From positions 419,102 through 483,101 of the forward strand of contig SMSO01000025.1 in NCBI GenBank assembly GCA_004764695.1: a DNA stretch of 64,000 nt, given 5' to 3'. Both the position numbers and the translations under genes were made by a program. This DNA comes from Schizochytrium sp. TIO01 (Eukaryota > Sar > Bigyra > Thraustochytrida > Thraustochytriidae). Positions 36,621-48,337 of this stretch are shown here, piece by piece; position 1 is the stretch's first letter; every line of letters starts with the position of its first letter. The notes below the pieces were generated by a model that saw only the letters and a list, made by a program, of their open reading frames with translations, did not search any database and was not told the DNA's origin.

Positions 36621-38173
36621 ACAACTTGGAGGAAATGTGTTCTACATTACTTCGAACTTTTCCAAATTTGACCTTGCCTCAATAGCTTTATCCTATCACT
36701 CCTCAGAATCAGAGATCCACAAGGACAGCCTCCTTTGGGTGAGCCCCCCCCGAAGGTCCGATGACATCTTCCTAATGAATGCTAGAATCATCTCAGTGTA
36801 TATTTTAAGACTTCAAAAGAATTTGAGCGAGAGAGCGAGAGATGAAAATGGTGTGGTTTACCACAACGTTTTAGGGTATGATACCCTACAATTTTCCTGG
36901 AAGATACTTCGATCACAACTCGACGAAACGACCAAAGCCCATGCCAGCCAGAAAATCAAATACAACAATACCTAAACCTAAGCTTGTGTTCTTGATTTAG
37001 TTTCCCAAGCCTTCCGAAGCACAGCCAAGATGCTTGCTTACGTATACCGGACAAAACCATTTGGTAGAACAATCTCGCAGACTGCAGAAAATGCATCGCC
37101 TGTTAGATGAGACAGGCCTTAGTTTCACATTAGCGATTTCTGTCCCAAGGATTTGGACAAAACGAGAAAAAGTCATGTGCACGATCTCTCATTTGTCTGT
37201 CGACCACGCCCTAAGGATCGAGTGCAGTCCGTCTTGGATCAACAGATCTCAGGCCTTTTGAATACCCTGATGTATCGTACATAGGCGACATTTAGTAGTC
37301 CAATCAAATTTACCATTCGATTCATAAGGAAACATTAATTCAAACACTTGAAAATTTGATACCAAATGCTTTAGTGAATCTTAAGGTATGAGCGTCCTCA
37401 TGAAACCATCGGAGGTAGTCCAAATCGAGCCACATTTCCCACCATCTCCCGCAAATCCATACTAAAATGCTACGAGCCATCCCAGGTATCCCTACAAAGA
37501 GCTAGATTACTCTTCTCGTAACTTCTCCTTTACATTTACATCATCCGGGAGAATGAGCACAGTTCTGAGGTCCTCAACAAGGTCTGCCACTTTTTTGATT
37601 TCCCTGTTGCTGTTTTTTCATGCCAGGTTCTTGGCATTCTACTTTCAGCTTCAATGGTCATCAATATATCGAATCAGCAAACTACGCCTTCATGATGAAG
37701 AACGGTGTGTACTAAAAACTCTATGCCAGACTCATACACCTCTTACTACCTATTGATATGGTTCTGAAAGTTCTCCCCTTTCTTTTGTTTACTATGTACT
37801 AACGAGGTACTAGTGAGTTGTAGTACCTTCATGATATACTAATTTCGTCATCTTGTCTTCTTCATACCATTGTTCATGTCGAATAGGTATTCTTCATCTA
37901 CGTTTCTACAAAGTTCGTGGATAGCTTGACGGAGATTGATGCAGTGTCGAGCAGCATCATTATGTGATGTGATCTACCCTATCGATTTCTTCGCCGCATT
38001 AACTGCATTACGTACCTTGCATTAGAAATTATTGAATTGTAATAAAATAGAAAATGATTTCCATTCTTCAACTAAGCTGCGGAGCACACAGTCGTGCCGA
38101 GGCCTTGCGGCAGAAGACGTGCCTCGCGACATCCTCCTTGCGTTGAGTATATTTCACAATCTTGCAAGGCATC
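36621..38173. other. No gene recognised; transition to gene-rich part
   Basis: Mixed DNA. A frame at 36589-36975 (128 codons) begins with an ATG and is fairly protein-like (VFYITSNFSKFDLASIAL), but no family is recognised and its A/T-rich start looks accidental. Confidence 0.4.
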
Positions 38174-39028
38174 ATGTCAGACGCAGAAGCCGGGGCTGTC
38201 GCGGATACCTGGGTGGTCGTGAGGTCGCATGACCCGCTGCCTGGTGGCCTGGGACGTGTATGCGCCTGGGCCAAGCAGCTAGAGGGCCTCGTGGCTGGCA
38301 TGACTGTGAGCGTGGACACGAGCGGGCACGACAAGGGCGTCGTTCTTTCTAAATTTCGTGAAAATGGACTTCCCGACTGGGTCCAGGTTCACGAGTACTC
38401 GGAAGCAGATATGATCGCCAAGTACCCGGTACTTGATGAGGAAATGAAAGCCCACCCAACGTTTGCGTTGACCAAAGAGCTCAGCACCGGCAAGTACTCC
38501 TTCGCATGGGGCTTTCATTGCTGTGCGCTCAACCTTTGGTTTCAAGAGTTTCAGCAGGAGAAGAAACCAGCATTCGTTTGGGTGCTTGAGGACGATGTAG
38601 GCTTCACAGGCAACCTTGCCGATTTCTTGCGTGCCACGGCCTCTGAGACTGCAGACCTACTTGCTGATACCTACAAGCCGGTCACAGAGACGTGGTGGTG
38701 GTGGGACTTTGGTTCTAAGGCTTACCTCTCCGCAGTGAGCCTTGAAGAGCGATGCGAGGCCCGCGAGCACGTTCAACGCTTCTCGTGTAAACTCCTCGAT
38801 GACCTCCACCACCTTGCAGAAACACAGCGTTGTATTGCATGGTCAGAACAGGGAACACCTTCACTATGTAGACACCTTGGCCTCGAATCCAAGCAGATCG
38901 ACTTGGACTTCATCTCATCGGCTAATTTTTCTTGGGACACACGAATCGAGGAAGACAAATGGGCCGAGTTTATGAGTGCAGATACGCCAGAGTCTCGCAA
39001 CAGATTTTACCACGCCCTTAAGTTTTAG
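38174..39028 (+). CDS. Putative glycosyltransferase-like protein (GT-A-type acidic motif)
   Basis: This is a complete 284-residue reading frame. An in-frame TTG lies 12 bases upstream, but the ATG at 38174 (protein begins MSDAEAGAVADTW) is the natural eukaryotic start. It opens with a short strand-like segment (TWVVVRSHD, residues 12-20) and has a hydrophobic strand ending in an acidic motif, FVWVLEDDVGF (134-144), which resembles the metal and nucleotide-sugar site of GT-A glycosyltransferases. Nearby are a WGFHCCALNLWF segment (112-123) and a run of four tryptophans (174-177). There is no signal peptide or membrane helix, so a cytosolic enzyme, or one whose anchor is missing from this model, is possible. 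I could not assign a named family; the transferase call rests only on the EDD motif and its context. It is the first credible gene after the 38-kb repeat-rich region and stands alone, about 4.8 kb from its neighbour. The coding call is firm and the function is weak. Confidence 0.6.
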   Translation: MSDAEAGAVADTWVVVRSHDPLPGGLGRVCAWAKQLEGLVAGMTVSVDTSGHDKGVVLSKFRENGLPDWVQVHEYSEADMIAKYPVLDEEMKAHPTFALTKELSTGKYSFAWGFHCCALNLWFQEFQQEKKPAFVWVLEDDVGFTGNLADFLRATASETADLLADTYKPVTETWWWWDFGSKAYLSAVSLEERCEAREHVQRFSCKLLDDLHHLAETQRCIAWSEQGTPSLCRHLGLESKQIDLDFISSANFSWDTRIEEDKWAEFMSADTPESRNRFYHALKF

Positions 39029-40924
39029 TGTCCTCTCTTCTTCACTGCATTGTACAGGGCTAGTGGTCTTTCCTGTGTTAGTTCTCAAACTGCTGCCAAA
39101 TGCAGGGCGCTGCTTTGTTTATGTTGAGTTTAACCTGTTGTCTTTTTCAGGGATGATTCAGCTTCTTGTTGCTTAATTCACAATTAAACAATTGTCGAAT
39201 CATACAATTGTCTTTAAATATCCGAACAGGTCTTGTTCGTTTTGATAAATCTGTTTAATCCTTAGGTGATTCCATCTTGATCATTTTCTATAATAATAAT
39301 AATTTAAAAAATCATCAAGACACTTTTTATAAATGGAAATAAGTTTATGCTTTTAATTTTTTGTATCCTGACTTCAAGCACAAAAAATTTCCATAACCTA
39401 CTTCTCATGCTAGTACTCAGTTGTATTGCCTTCGAAAAATCATTTAACGCAACTGAGTTAGGTTCGGCCTCGACTAATTTTGTTGGTTTTGTGGTGAATC
39501 GCGGAGCAAACTACTGTTCCTCTCGGTTTAACTCAACGAGTCGCGATTAGTCGACTACAAGTCAAACTCGGCCGACAACCTTTGCTTTCAAACAACAAAG
39601 TTTATTGCCATGATACCACAGTCAACCAGCAGACCCAATGATATCTCACCGCCGGTTGTCTTTAAAAGCTCTATTAGATATATTTGCAGTCGTATCAGCT
39701 TCTTCAAATTGGTAGCCGCCATAAACGTCAGCTTATAATCAGTCACAACAGAAAATATATGTGGAGAGTTTGCGACCATGTAGGTTTTGTCGCACTGAAT
39801 ATAGAATCCCTTTATATATGTCACAGAACGCAGTGATACCACAGTTGGCAGATGAGACTGGTTCGTCTTTCCAAATGTTGACCAGAAAAGGAACCTTGAG
39901 GTTTCTCTCTTCTTTTTAGCCTCTTTCAGCTAAGAGGCAGTAGGAGAACGTCGAAATGCTTTCGCTCGCTTTGATCGACGTACGTTTGAGCAAACGGCCC
40001 GCAGCGGAACTTTTGCTGAGTTTTTACAGAACTGAGCTAACCACTCAAGATGTAAAAGGTACAACATTCTATTTCTGCTTGACAAAACCCGAACAAGCCT
40101 AAGAGTATCGATGTTGTTGTATTGGCTCAAATTGCGAATAGGTTAAGCTGCTCGACTTTTTTTTATATGTGGTCCCATTGATATACTTTTGAAAGTAAGA
40201 GTGTGATAATCTGAAGCAGGGCTGAGACTCGAAGAAGCAGGCACTTTTATGCGATGCCATGGCGATATAGGATTGATGCCTTTTGTTTTTGTTCTATTAT
40301 AAAATCTCAGCGAAATTGAAGGCAATGTGGCACTATCATGACATTAAGAGTGAAGCCCCAAAAGTTACTTGCTTCGTCCAAAGAAAAATAAAAGATACAC
40401 ATAGAATGGTAGCGAGTTCATGTAGCTCTCACTTTTTGAAGCCAAACTTGCATCAGAACAAAACGATCTATAGAATAAAAAAGCAGTACTATTATTATGC
40501 ATCCTTAATTATGCCCGATAAATTTAGGAGACGATGGTCGAAGTAGAAGCCAAAGAAGTCTTTTTTAAAATAAATAAAGACAAGTACAAGGATTTCTTTT
40601 CAGCTGTCCTGGGAAAACGTGAAAGAAATTGGCATTGCAGCTATCGTTTGGTACACTTGGGAGCTATTTTCTCCTTTTCCTGCAGATTTGGCTAGATTGA
40701 CTAAGATAATTATAGCACCACGTGAATGTTTCAAAAAAGATTCAGAGAAAGCATTACAGTCCGTAACTATAGTTAACTTTTAGTTACAGGCGTATTCGGT
40801 CATATCTAGTTAGCCTTCGATAAAGCAAACCTTACATGGATAATTGAGGACAAATTCCTTGTAATGACTCCTCGAAGAGAACTCAAGACTAAAACATGGG
40901 TCAAACCAAGGTTTATGTTATGTC

Positions 40925-41028
40925 ACATCAAGCAAAGGTAACGTGGTGTTGAGATCTAGCCACAGGCAGGTCCGTTACATCAAGTAAAGGTAGCGTGGCG
41001 TTGAGACCTAGCCACAGGCAGGTCTGCT
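40925..41028. repeat. 52-bp tandem duplication
   Basis: The unit at 40925-40976 is repeated at 40977-41028 with a handful of differences. Shared landmarks are ACATCAAG, AAAGGTA, CGTGG, GTTGAGA and CTAGCCACAGGCAGGTC. Confidence 0.9.
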
Positions 41029-43020
41029 GCGTTAAGAAAGATGGAGTTACTCTGGGAAGTAATTCCCTTCCCCAGCAGCATTATTAAGGATATAGTTGAC
41101 TATGCAGGCAACTTATTAAACGTCACGCTCTCAGCGAATTGCTTCTTTATTATTAAAAGTATACTTTTTTTTAATGGAAACAATGAGAATATTTATTTGC
41201 TTTACCGTACATGGCGGTGGGGAAGGTTGACCTCACAGTTCCATGATCAATAAAGGATACAACTCTCTGCATTCACCTTCATTCACGATGTGGAAACTCA
41301 CGTCCGCATACACATGAACTACACCACGATCACTCCCCTATTATCTTTGGAGGTCCATTGTCGTTGTAAATCTCACAGCCATCTCCTTGTTTCTAGGCTT
41401 TGCTTCTCCAGAGCAATTCACAGCCTTTGCCAAAACACTTCCTGCATTGCTATCCAAGTTATATATGCATACCTTTGCGTATGGCCTTGTATTAGCCTTG
41501 TACTGGCCTTGCGTGTGGCCTTGCGATGGCATGTCACTTTTACTCTATAAGTCTAAATGAGTCGATGTCTTCTCGGAGGCATCACTCAAGGCCTAGGTAA
41601 ACTTGGTGTATACCCATCTTACAATAGATCTTACAAGTGTGGAGAAAGTTTTATTTACAGAGTTTGCCCGTGGATTCCACAAAGCATCATCTTACAGGAT
41701 GAGATTATCACTTCCTTGTCAGATCTCTTGAGTTAAAATGCTTTAGCTTGGGTAAGGTAAAAACCTCAGCTCACAAGAATCACTGTTCGTTTGAGGATAC
41801 GTTCTCCGTCATTCATTCACAGGGGCTAAATTGTCACTTTCCGTGGCGGAATGGATGCTCTCGCTTTTCTTACTTCATACCACTACTGGACAATTATCTC
41901 ATCAGTTCAGCATACCAATGAAGGACGTTCAGGCACAAGAGTAGCCGCACTGTTTCGTGTCAAAGAAATACCCAGCATCGAAGAAAGCTAGTACCTACCT
42001 AGTCGGGTACCTACCTACCTACCGATCCCCACAAATTTATCACTCGCACGACCGTGCATCTGAGCTCGACACATTTCTCTGCCAAAGACCATGAACGTTC
42101 CGCTCATCCAAGAACCAAAATCCTGGATGAACAATCATGGTGATGATTTAGCTTGGCTAGCACCCGTCCTTTCCTTAAGGTCGCTACACCAGTTCTGCTC
42201 CATGAGTCATCACGCACTTGGTTTCTGCACTGGGCAGTTTAAGCCCTTCTTCTAACCCGACCCTTCTTGAGTCTCGGTGGGCAGCTCTGCACAGAGCAAG
42301 AGCAAGAGCAATTCAAGCAGGGATGAAGTAACGCTCGCCGGCAGCAGGAGTTGGAGCCGACTGCGACATCAGTCCTCCTTCAAGTTGGCCATCGACCTCG
42401 CCCCCTGCTACACAAGAAGCCTTCAGAAAGCCACGAGTGGCCGGCCATTCCTTCCTTGCACGATACCCCCAGCTCTCCATTCGCTCCTTCGCTCCTTCGC
42501 AGGAAGCAGCCGTCACGCTCGTCTCTCACGCAGCGATCATACCCAAGAACTCCAAGCAAGCGCATCGATGTAATTAATGATCAGTCATCCAAGCAAGCGA
42601 ATCAACGCGTGATCGTCTCAGAAGTAGGTAGTGCAGGTGGGTGGGCACCTGCCGCAGGTATTCATCCCTTCATTCATTCATGCACTCATGCACTCATTCA
42701 TTCACCTGCAAGGTCCGCCGGCGCTCTTTGAGGGGTGCCATTCGACGCGTGGCTGACCTTGGAAACACCTCCATCGACGGGGGTATTTGCACGATGTCGA
42801 TCGCCCTGCGCGAGTGGGGATGCGGGACTTGGAAACGCCCGGTGTGGATGAATAACGATTCGCCAAAGTCAAAGCACACATACATCCATGCATACATCCA
42901 TACATACATACATCGATACACATCGAAGTTCATTGCAACAGACATTCCACTCGCACAAACAAGCAAGCTCTCGCATCAAGTTCCTGTGCACCTCTGCTCT
43001 TGCCAAGGCAGCGCCAATCA

Positions 43021-43060
43021 TGCGTGCGTGCATATATACATGCGTGCATGCATGCATGCG
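43021..43060. repeat. (TGCG)/(TGCA) patch
   Basis: Irregular TGCG and TGCA units around a TATATA core; alternating purine-pyrimidine. Confidence 0.8.
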
Positions 43061-43449
43061 TGTAGTGCCTGAGTGAATTAAATTACACTACACTCCTCGA
43101 AGCATCGAAGTGGCAAAGTTTAGCAGGCACTGTCCACCTGCAAGTTCTTGCCGATCGATCTCGCAGGATTGTGGACTTCGCGACGCGTGCGGATTGCTTG
43201 CGTTGTGCTGGTTATTGTAATCAATCCAAGAAAGCAATCAATCCAAGAAAGCAGCCAACCAACGAAGCAAGCAACCAGGGAAATCGAGGCTCTGATCCCC
43301 TTCCACAGCGCTCGAGATAGCGCTGATTTCCACGCCAAACTACTTATCAAACTTACAATGAGCGAGTCCGATTCGCTTTGGCATTAGTGCCAATTAGTGA
43401 ATGAGGGCCTAATCGACGAATGGAACTCACGAATGAGTGAAAGAACTCA

Positions 43450-43477
43450 TGAATGAATGAATGAATGAATGAATGAC
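43450..43477. repeat. (TGAA)7 microsatellite
   Basis: Seven units; the last sizeable microsatellite before the gene-dense part. Confidence 0.9.
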
Positions 43478-43857
43478 TTTTTATTTATATTTAGATTTAT
43501 ATTTTTATTTTTATTCTCATTTTGCTGTTTTTGGTGTTGTTTTTATGATTGTTTTTGTTTCTTTCACTTCTCTGTACCTAGCGGTACATAGGTAAGTCCT
43601 AACTAGGGTCCAGCTAGTAGCCACATAGCTAGTTGGCTACCCTGGATGTATTATGATGTATAATAGAAATGGAAATAATAATAAAGAGTTTCGGAGTGTG
43701 AGTGAACAAAAAATTGAGCATCACGATCGACGATCGAATTGCATTCGATTCGCATGCATGCATCGTGCGTGAGGGTGCAGAGCTCGATCATAAGGGATTT
43801 CGCGCAGGCCGTGGGTGCGTTTGGCAGGGTCGGGTTGCGTGGGCCCCGAGAAGCGGC

Positions 43858-45675
43858 ATGCGCGCTCGGTCCGGAGGCCGCGGCCCGCAGGAGGCCGGCG
43901 CCAGTGGTCATGGTGACCTAGAGAACGGCAAAGTCGGCGTCATGGCAAGCACAGCTAGCGCTGCTGCCGGCGTTGCGTGGCTCAAGGAGCAACCGAAGTT
44001 TGCGGCTTTGGTTTCGGCGGTCGTTGTGGCTTGCCTGCTGGTGCTTGCAGTGCACAGAGCTCCGGCAACGAAAATTGAGGACCCTTCACAGCAGCTCCAG
44101 GGCATGATGTTCATCGACAAAAACCTTGACCCTGCGGCTGGAATTAGCGCAGAAGGCAACAACTACAACGTAGACAATTATAACGTTATTAGTGATGACA
44201 GCTACGAAATTGGTCATGTGAGCTCGTCTTTAGGTTTGAAAGACGACTCTGGTTCTTCCGAGGAAGATTCTGGTCAAGAATCCAAGAGCTCAGGATTGAG
44301 CTTTGCGTCACCCTCTTCACTTCTAGGTTCGTCCATATTGAAATTTAGGGCGTCAATGATCAGTCGGATAGAGAGCAATAAAGAATCCCAAGATGCTGAT
44401 GCCGATGACCTTGGAGAAGATTCAATGTCCGATGAAGATCAAGGTGAAATTGAAGAAGGGTCTGAAGAAGGCAGGCTCTTTACTGATGATGGACTTTTAC
44501 GAGGGGCAGATGATGGATACACGGGACCCAAAGCGGACTCCATTACAATCGTTCATCTTGGAGACGGCATGTTGAGCCAAAATATCAACCTCCACATCTA
44601 TGCAAAGGGATTCGATGCCAAGAGCTCGTACAAACATCTGTGGAGCGAAGTCGCACCCTTATGGCGCGGTGAATCGGATCTCACCATTGCCAACTTTGAG
44701 GGCACTTGCACGCCCATCACGGGCCAGATTCCACGCAAGTCGCTCAGCAAGATCACCAAAGCAAATTATCGCAGCGTATACACAAGCAGTGTATCCGCGG
44801 GTGGATTTAACTACCCGCCAGCGCTTGCAGAGGGAATGTATGATGACGCCAAGATTGATGTCATTACTCTCGGTCACAATCATATTTTCGATCGCGGCAT
44901 TCCTGGTGTAGGCGTTACTAAGCGCACGCTCGAAGACATTGGACTGGTGACGGTTGGCGTGATGGATCCCTCTGAAGCCTCTTCCGATGAAGTTGACACA
45001 AGGAACGTACCAGAGCGCTGGTACCAAATTGTGCGACGAAAGGGCTGGAAATTGGCTCTCCTATCATGCTGTAATTTTGACTTCGGACAGAATTGGGCGC
45101 CATATATTCTTCACTGCAAGGATATTCTGCGCATTGTGAAAGGCCATATTCGTCCGAACCACCCAGATCTCGATGCCATCATTGTGCTTCCTCATTGGGG
45201 TACTGAGTTTGTAGCACAGACCACACCAAGACAAGCGCAACTTGCAGATCAATGGGCTAAGGCAGGCATTAGTCTCGTTCTTGGTAACCACCCGCATCTT
45301 GCGCAACGTGCTACTGCGGTATATAACGAAAACAAAGAGATGACCACGTTTACTGTGTTTTCCTTAGGAGGTCTCTTTGGCGGCCTTGGTCAGCGGAGCA
45401 AAGAAGTGATACGACCGCGTGCCTCGGCAGTCATATATACCAAGCTAAGCAAGAATGAGAGCGATGAAACCATTGTTGATGCTAGCTTCGCACCTATTTG
45501 CGAAGAGTTTGAAACCAACATGCCAGCTCGTGCCCTCAAAGTGCGCCCCATTCCGACGTACACCACCAAAAGGTGTAATGACGAAGAGCGCATAATTAAG
45601 GGCCTTTTCCAGCCTGCTGCAAGACAGCGAAGCCCGGAAGAAGTCATGGCTGCGATTGAAGCTAGCAAGTTGTAA
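43858..45675 (+). CDS. CapA-like (poly-gamma-glutamate synthesis type) metallophosphatase-fold protein, type II membrane
   Basis: This 605-residue protein belongs to the PGA_cap/CapA family (calcineurin-like fold). The order is: basic, glycine-rich N-tail (1-45); one membrane helix at about 48-65 (ALVSAVVVACLLVLAV); a Ser/Asp/Glu-rich stem (about 95-225); then the CapA domain. The family motifs are visible as HLGDGM (233-238), NFEG (279-282), GHNH (339-342), LPHWG (444-448) and GNHPH (477-481), followed by VFSLGGLFGGLG (500-511). In bacteria CapA/PgsA acts in polyglutamate capsule synthesis. A eukaryotic secretory-pathway copy suggests surface-polymer or glycan chemistry, which is inference. 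The frame stays open upstream to a GTG at 43702, but the first in-frame ATG is 43858; a second ATG at 43942 (MASTASAAAG) also keeps the helix and is an alternative start. It runs convergently with the GPR107-like gene. Family call is strong; substrate is unknown. Confidence 0.85.
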   Translation: MRARSGGRGPQEAGASGHGDLENGKVGVMASTASAAAGVAWLKEQPKFAALVSAVVVACLLVLAVHRAPATKIEDPSQQLQGMMFIDKNLDPAAGISAEGNNYNVDNYNVISDDSYEIGHVSSSLGLKDDSGSSEEDSGQESKSSGLSFASPSSLLGSSILKFRASMISRIESNKESQDADADDLGEDSMSDEDQGEIEEGSEEGRLFTDDGLLRGADDGYTGPKADSITIVHLGDGMLSQNINLHIYAKGFDAKSSYKHLWSEVAPLWRGESDLTIANFEGTCTPITGQIPRKSLSKITKANYRSVYTSSVSAGGFNYPPALAEGMYDDAKIDVITLGHNHIFDRGIPGVGVTKRTLEDIGLVTVGVMDPSEASSDEVDTRNVPERWYQIVRRKGWKLALLSCCNFDFGQNWAPYILHCKDILRIVKGHIRPNHPDLDAIIVLPHWGTEFVAQTTPRQAQLADQWAKAGISLVLGNHPHLAQRATAVYNENKEMTTFTVFSLGGLFGGLGQRSKEVIRPRASAVIYTKLSKNESDETIVDASFAPICEEFETNMPARALKVRPIPTYTTKRCNDEERIIKGLFQPAARQRSPEEVMAAIEASKL

Positions 45676-46843
45676 TCTTTATCTTAATACTGCAACGGGC
45701 TTTTTCTTTTAAATAGGTGAACTTGTTGGGGGCTGGGGATACCTCAACATTGATGCTGCAAAACTCATTGTCTTGGTCCGTTCACTTCGTATCCAAAAAA
45801 CATGCTTCTTCTTGGCTGCGTAAATTGTGAACGAATATGCATGCGAAGAAACGCGTATCGAACGTGCAATCAGCTTGTCCTTAAGCAAAGGCTAGCTGCT
45901 TCAGTCTATCAGGTTTATCAGGTTAGCGAGCCGGCTGTTGCAATGATACCACCTCGGTATGTCCTTCGGCCCTTCAGTTTGACATCAAATTCAAAGCATC
46001 GTTTCGTAATCTTGCTCTTTCTTTGCACATTCCCGATAGAGAAAGTCGTAGTGATAGATTTGATAGAAAGGAATGCGAGGGGTATGGATAATTAGATGCT
46101 CATTTCATCACCTCATACAATTTTTAAGGCCTTCCTTATTGAATCACACTTTATACCGTGCCAGAATACAAGTCCTGTCACTTTGCGTAAAATCTTTTTC
46201 AAAAAAATCTTCTTCTCTTTAATAAAGTTTCTATTTGGGGGGTTCTGATTGGTCAAGACAAACTTGTTGCGTGAAAACTCAATTTGTTTCCGTTTTTCTC
46301 TTCTAAAGTACCTAGGCACATTCTACACAAGGAAAGTTTTCAAGATTATTTGTATAAATCGATGAAGTTCCTGAGAAGCGTTAATGCCTATCCATCCTTA
46401 CGAAATATTAAAATTTTACCTCGCTGTAAAAAGAGAGGCTTACAATGATAACATTGCAGGAAGAATAAGCTATTGATGGTAGAGAACAGTACATCACCAG
46501 TACTATGCACCATAGAGTTTTAAAACACTTTCTAGGCCACCAAACAGTGCTATGCTGTGATGGACGGACGAAGTTTCGCTTCTTGGTGGCTTGGCATGAG
46601 CGATCCTACAGACAGACATGTTACTTGGGTAATGGCTTTTAGGGTCAAAGAGTTTATTGCAAAAGCTTGCGTACGCGCACTTGTACTGGTCAAATGATCA
46701 AGAACGCAGCATTATTTATATGATCGTATGGAAGTCGTGAGTGTATCTGGTTTTCATAGCACAATGGCAATAACAGCAATAACAGCATCAGCATCCGGAG
46801 TGATAACAAGGGGGTGGTAGCGAAGCAAATTCAGAGCGAACAT
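45676..46843. other. Intergenic between two convergent genes
   Basis: Shared 3' space of the CapA-like and GPR107-like genes. TTTATT at 46653-46658 reads AATAAA on the minus strand, about 190 bases after the GPR107-like stop, and may be its polyadenylation signal. Nothing else is recognised. Confidence 0.5.
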
Positions 46844-48337
46844 TTATACAGTCTGCATCTGGTCACCCCGAGTAGCCTGAGAAGCACCCCGTGCCTGGTT
46901 TTTGTTCGTCTCACCCATTTCCAGACCAAACTCTTCACGGTGTTCATCGTCGTTGAAAAAGTGGTCCTCGTCAAGTGGGTCGTCCGTGTCATAATTCGCC
47001 ACACGGCGGTTTGAAGTGTACTCATCGTCTTCCTCAATACCATACTCGCCATCATCCTGAGGAATTTTGAGGTATGCACTGCCTTCAACAGGTTGGAATA
47101 GATAACCAATGAAGCCGTAAAAGAGTACCGCAGCGGCTTCGCGAAGAATATGAGCAACATACAAGTGGCGAAAGTTCATTGCATTCCCTGCAAGAAAGAC
47201 AATGATGCGAGTAAAGTAAATGTAAGCGAAAACAAGCAAATAAAATCTGCGAAACTGCTTGAGCTTGGCAAGGTTGATCTGACCCTTGCCATCGATCTGA
47301 GCCTGGCTCTCCAAGAACTGAATGTGGGAGTAAATGGGGACTGTTACAGCCAAACAACAAACAAGGTCCACCAACTGGAAGACATTCTCCCACTTCATTT
47401 CGGCAGATGATCCACGAGTGAGCTCATCAGACACGACAAGCGCAATGTTGGCTACAACCTGCATAGAGAACACGGCCATGAGGAACTTGCGCTCGCGCTG
47501 GCTTAGCGCTGGCTTGAGCAAGGACCAACCCGTACCAATCATAATGATAACGACGAAGAACATGATTGTACGAAGAGCACGGAGAACGTGAAATAGGAAA
47601 TTCCATGTGATTGAGTAGCCGTACACCTTGACATAGTGCTTATCAAGCGCCTCGGCAAATACGGCAAGCGCTTTAAGCAGGATGATCACAGTCATCATGT
47701 GATGTACCTTGTGCACACTCAGTTTGCGCTTACGCAGTACTGACGCCCACGCGACCATCATGCCAAAGAAGATGATTCCGAAAAAGAAGAGGATCATCGG
47801 CGTCGGCATTTCTCCGGCTGTTAGGTAGTTCGGGCCCTTGTTATACATATTCGTTCGCAGACTGTATGAGGCGCCCACATCAGGGCCACAACGCACAAAA
47901 GAGATATCATAGATTCCCTCATCCTTGACGGTCACCTGGTGAGAGATTCGCTTGGATGCTGGCAGAGATTCGGCACTGTTAAACTCAATGATACCAATTA
48001 ATTGTAGCTCTCGAGTCTTGTCGATTGGACACTCACGCTTTGACCCAGAGGCGTACTCTTCTTTAATTTCCTCATGGAATGCGTCCAAAACCATGTTTTC
48101 TGATTCTGCGAGATGCACAAGGAATGCTGCACGTGCGTTTGCCACATTGTCAGTGAACTTGAAGTTGTCAACCTCGATCTGAACAGTACCGCCTTCCACA
48201 AGTCCAAATTGTTCTACGGCATACCACCGCTGCTTATCATCATTCGCATCGAGAGAGACTTTGAGTGCCTCGCTCGCCACCAGAACGCTGCACGCGACGC
48301 CGATAGACGTTGTTAGTGATTGCCAGAACCGCACCAT
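46844..48337 (-). CDS. GPR107/GPR108 (PTM1)-like seven-transmembrane GOST protein
   Basis: This complete 497-residue protein has a cleavable-looking signal peptide (1-24, ending ASEA) and a lumenal domain (25-178) opening with the family's beta-strand pattern GGTVQIEVDNFKF (49-61). Seven membrane helices follow, at about 179-199, 212-230, 242-266, 284-303, 317-337, 362-382 and 390-415. The signature GTGWSLLKP (268-276) between helices 3 and 4 matches the GW-S-hydrophobic-KP motif of GPR107/108 and yeast Ptm1 (Lung_7-TM_R family). The cytosolic tail is strongly acidic (435-475). Relatives sit in Golgi and endosomal membranes and act in trafficking; the GOLD-like lumenal domain may bind cargo. 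Length is usual for the PTM1 branch. The gene is convergent with the CapA-like gene and divergent from IDO. A three-copy ACTTGTTC box array lies about 245-295 bases upstream. Family assignment is confident; no ligand can be inferred. Confidence 0.9.
   Translation of the reverse strand: MVRFWQSLTTSIGVACSVLVASEALKVSLDANDDKQRWYAVEQFGLVEGGTVQIEVDNFKFTDNVANARAAFLVHLAESENMVLDAFHEEIKEEYASGSKRECPIDKTRELQLIGIIEFNSAESLPASKRISHQVTVKDEGIYDISFVRCGPDVGASYSLRTNMYNKGPNYLTAGEMPTPMILFFFGIIFFGMMVAWASVLRKRKLSVHKVHHMMTVIILLKALAVFAEALDKHYVKVYGYSITWNFLFHVLRALRTIMFFVVIIMIGTGWSLLKPALSQRERKFLMAVFSMQVVANIALVVSDELTRGSSAEMKWENVFQLVDLVCCLAVTVPIYSHIQFLESQAQIDGKGQINLAKLKQFRRFYLLVFAYIYFTRIIVFLAGNAMNFRHLYVAHILREAAAVLFYGFIGYLFQPVEGSAYLKIPQDDGEYGIEEDDEYTSNRRVANYDTDDPLDEDHFFNDDEHREEFGLEMGETNKNQARGASQATRGDQMQTV

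Larger units (their letters stand above)
39029..43857. other. Intergenic, 4.8 kb, no gene recognised
   Basis: The left part is AT-rich with short frames. A 52-bp tandem duplication lies at 40925-41028. A GTAC/CTAC patch (41988-42023) precedes a return of microsatellites (CATT 42664-42703, ACAT 42889-42912, TGCG/TGCA 43021-43060, TGAA 43450-43477). The last 200 bases probably include the CapA leader. Confidence 0.5.

Noticed and set aside
36589-36975. 128-codon frame starting with ATG
   Set aside because: It starts in an A/T homopolymer area, lacks any domain or neighbour context and has ordinary intergenic composition. Kept only as a note.
43739-43921. 60-codon frame at the 5' end of the CapA-like gene
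   Set aside because: A shadow frame of the GC-rich leader and N-tail; no family match.
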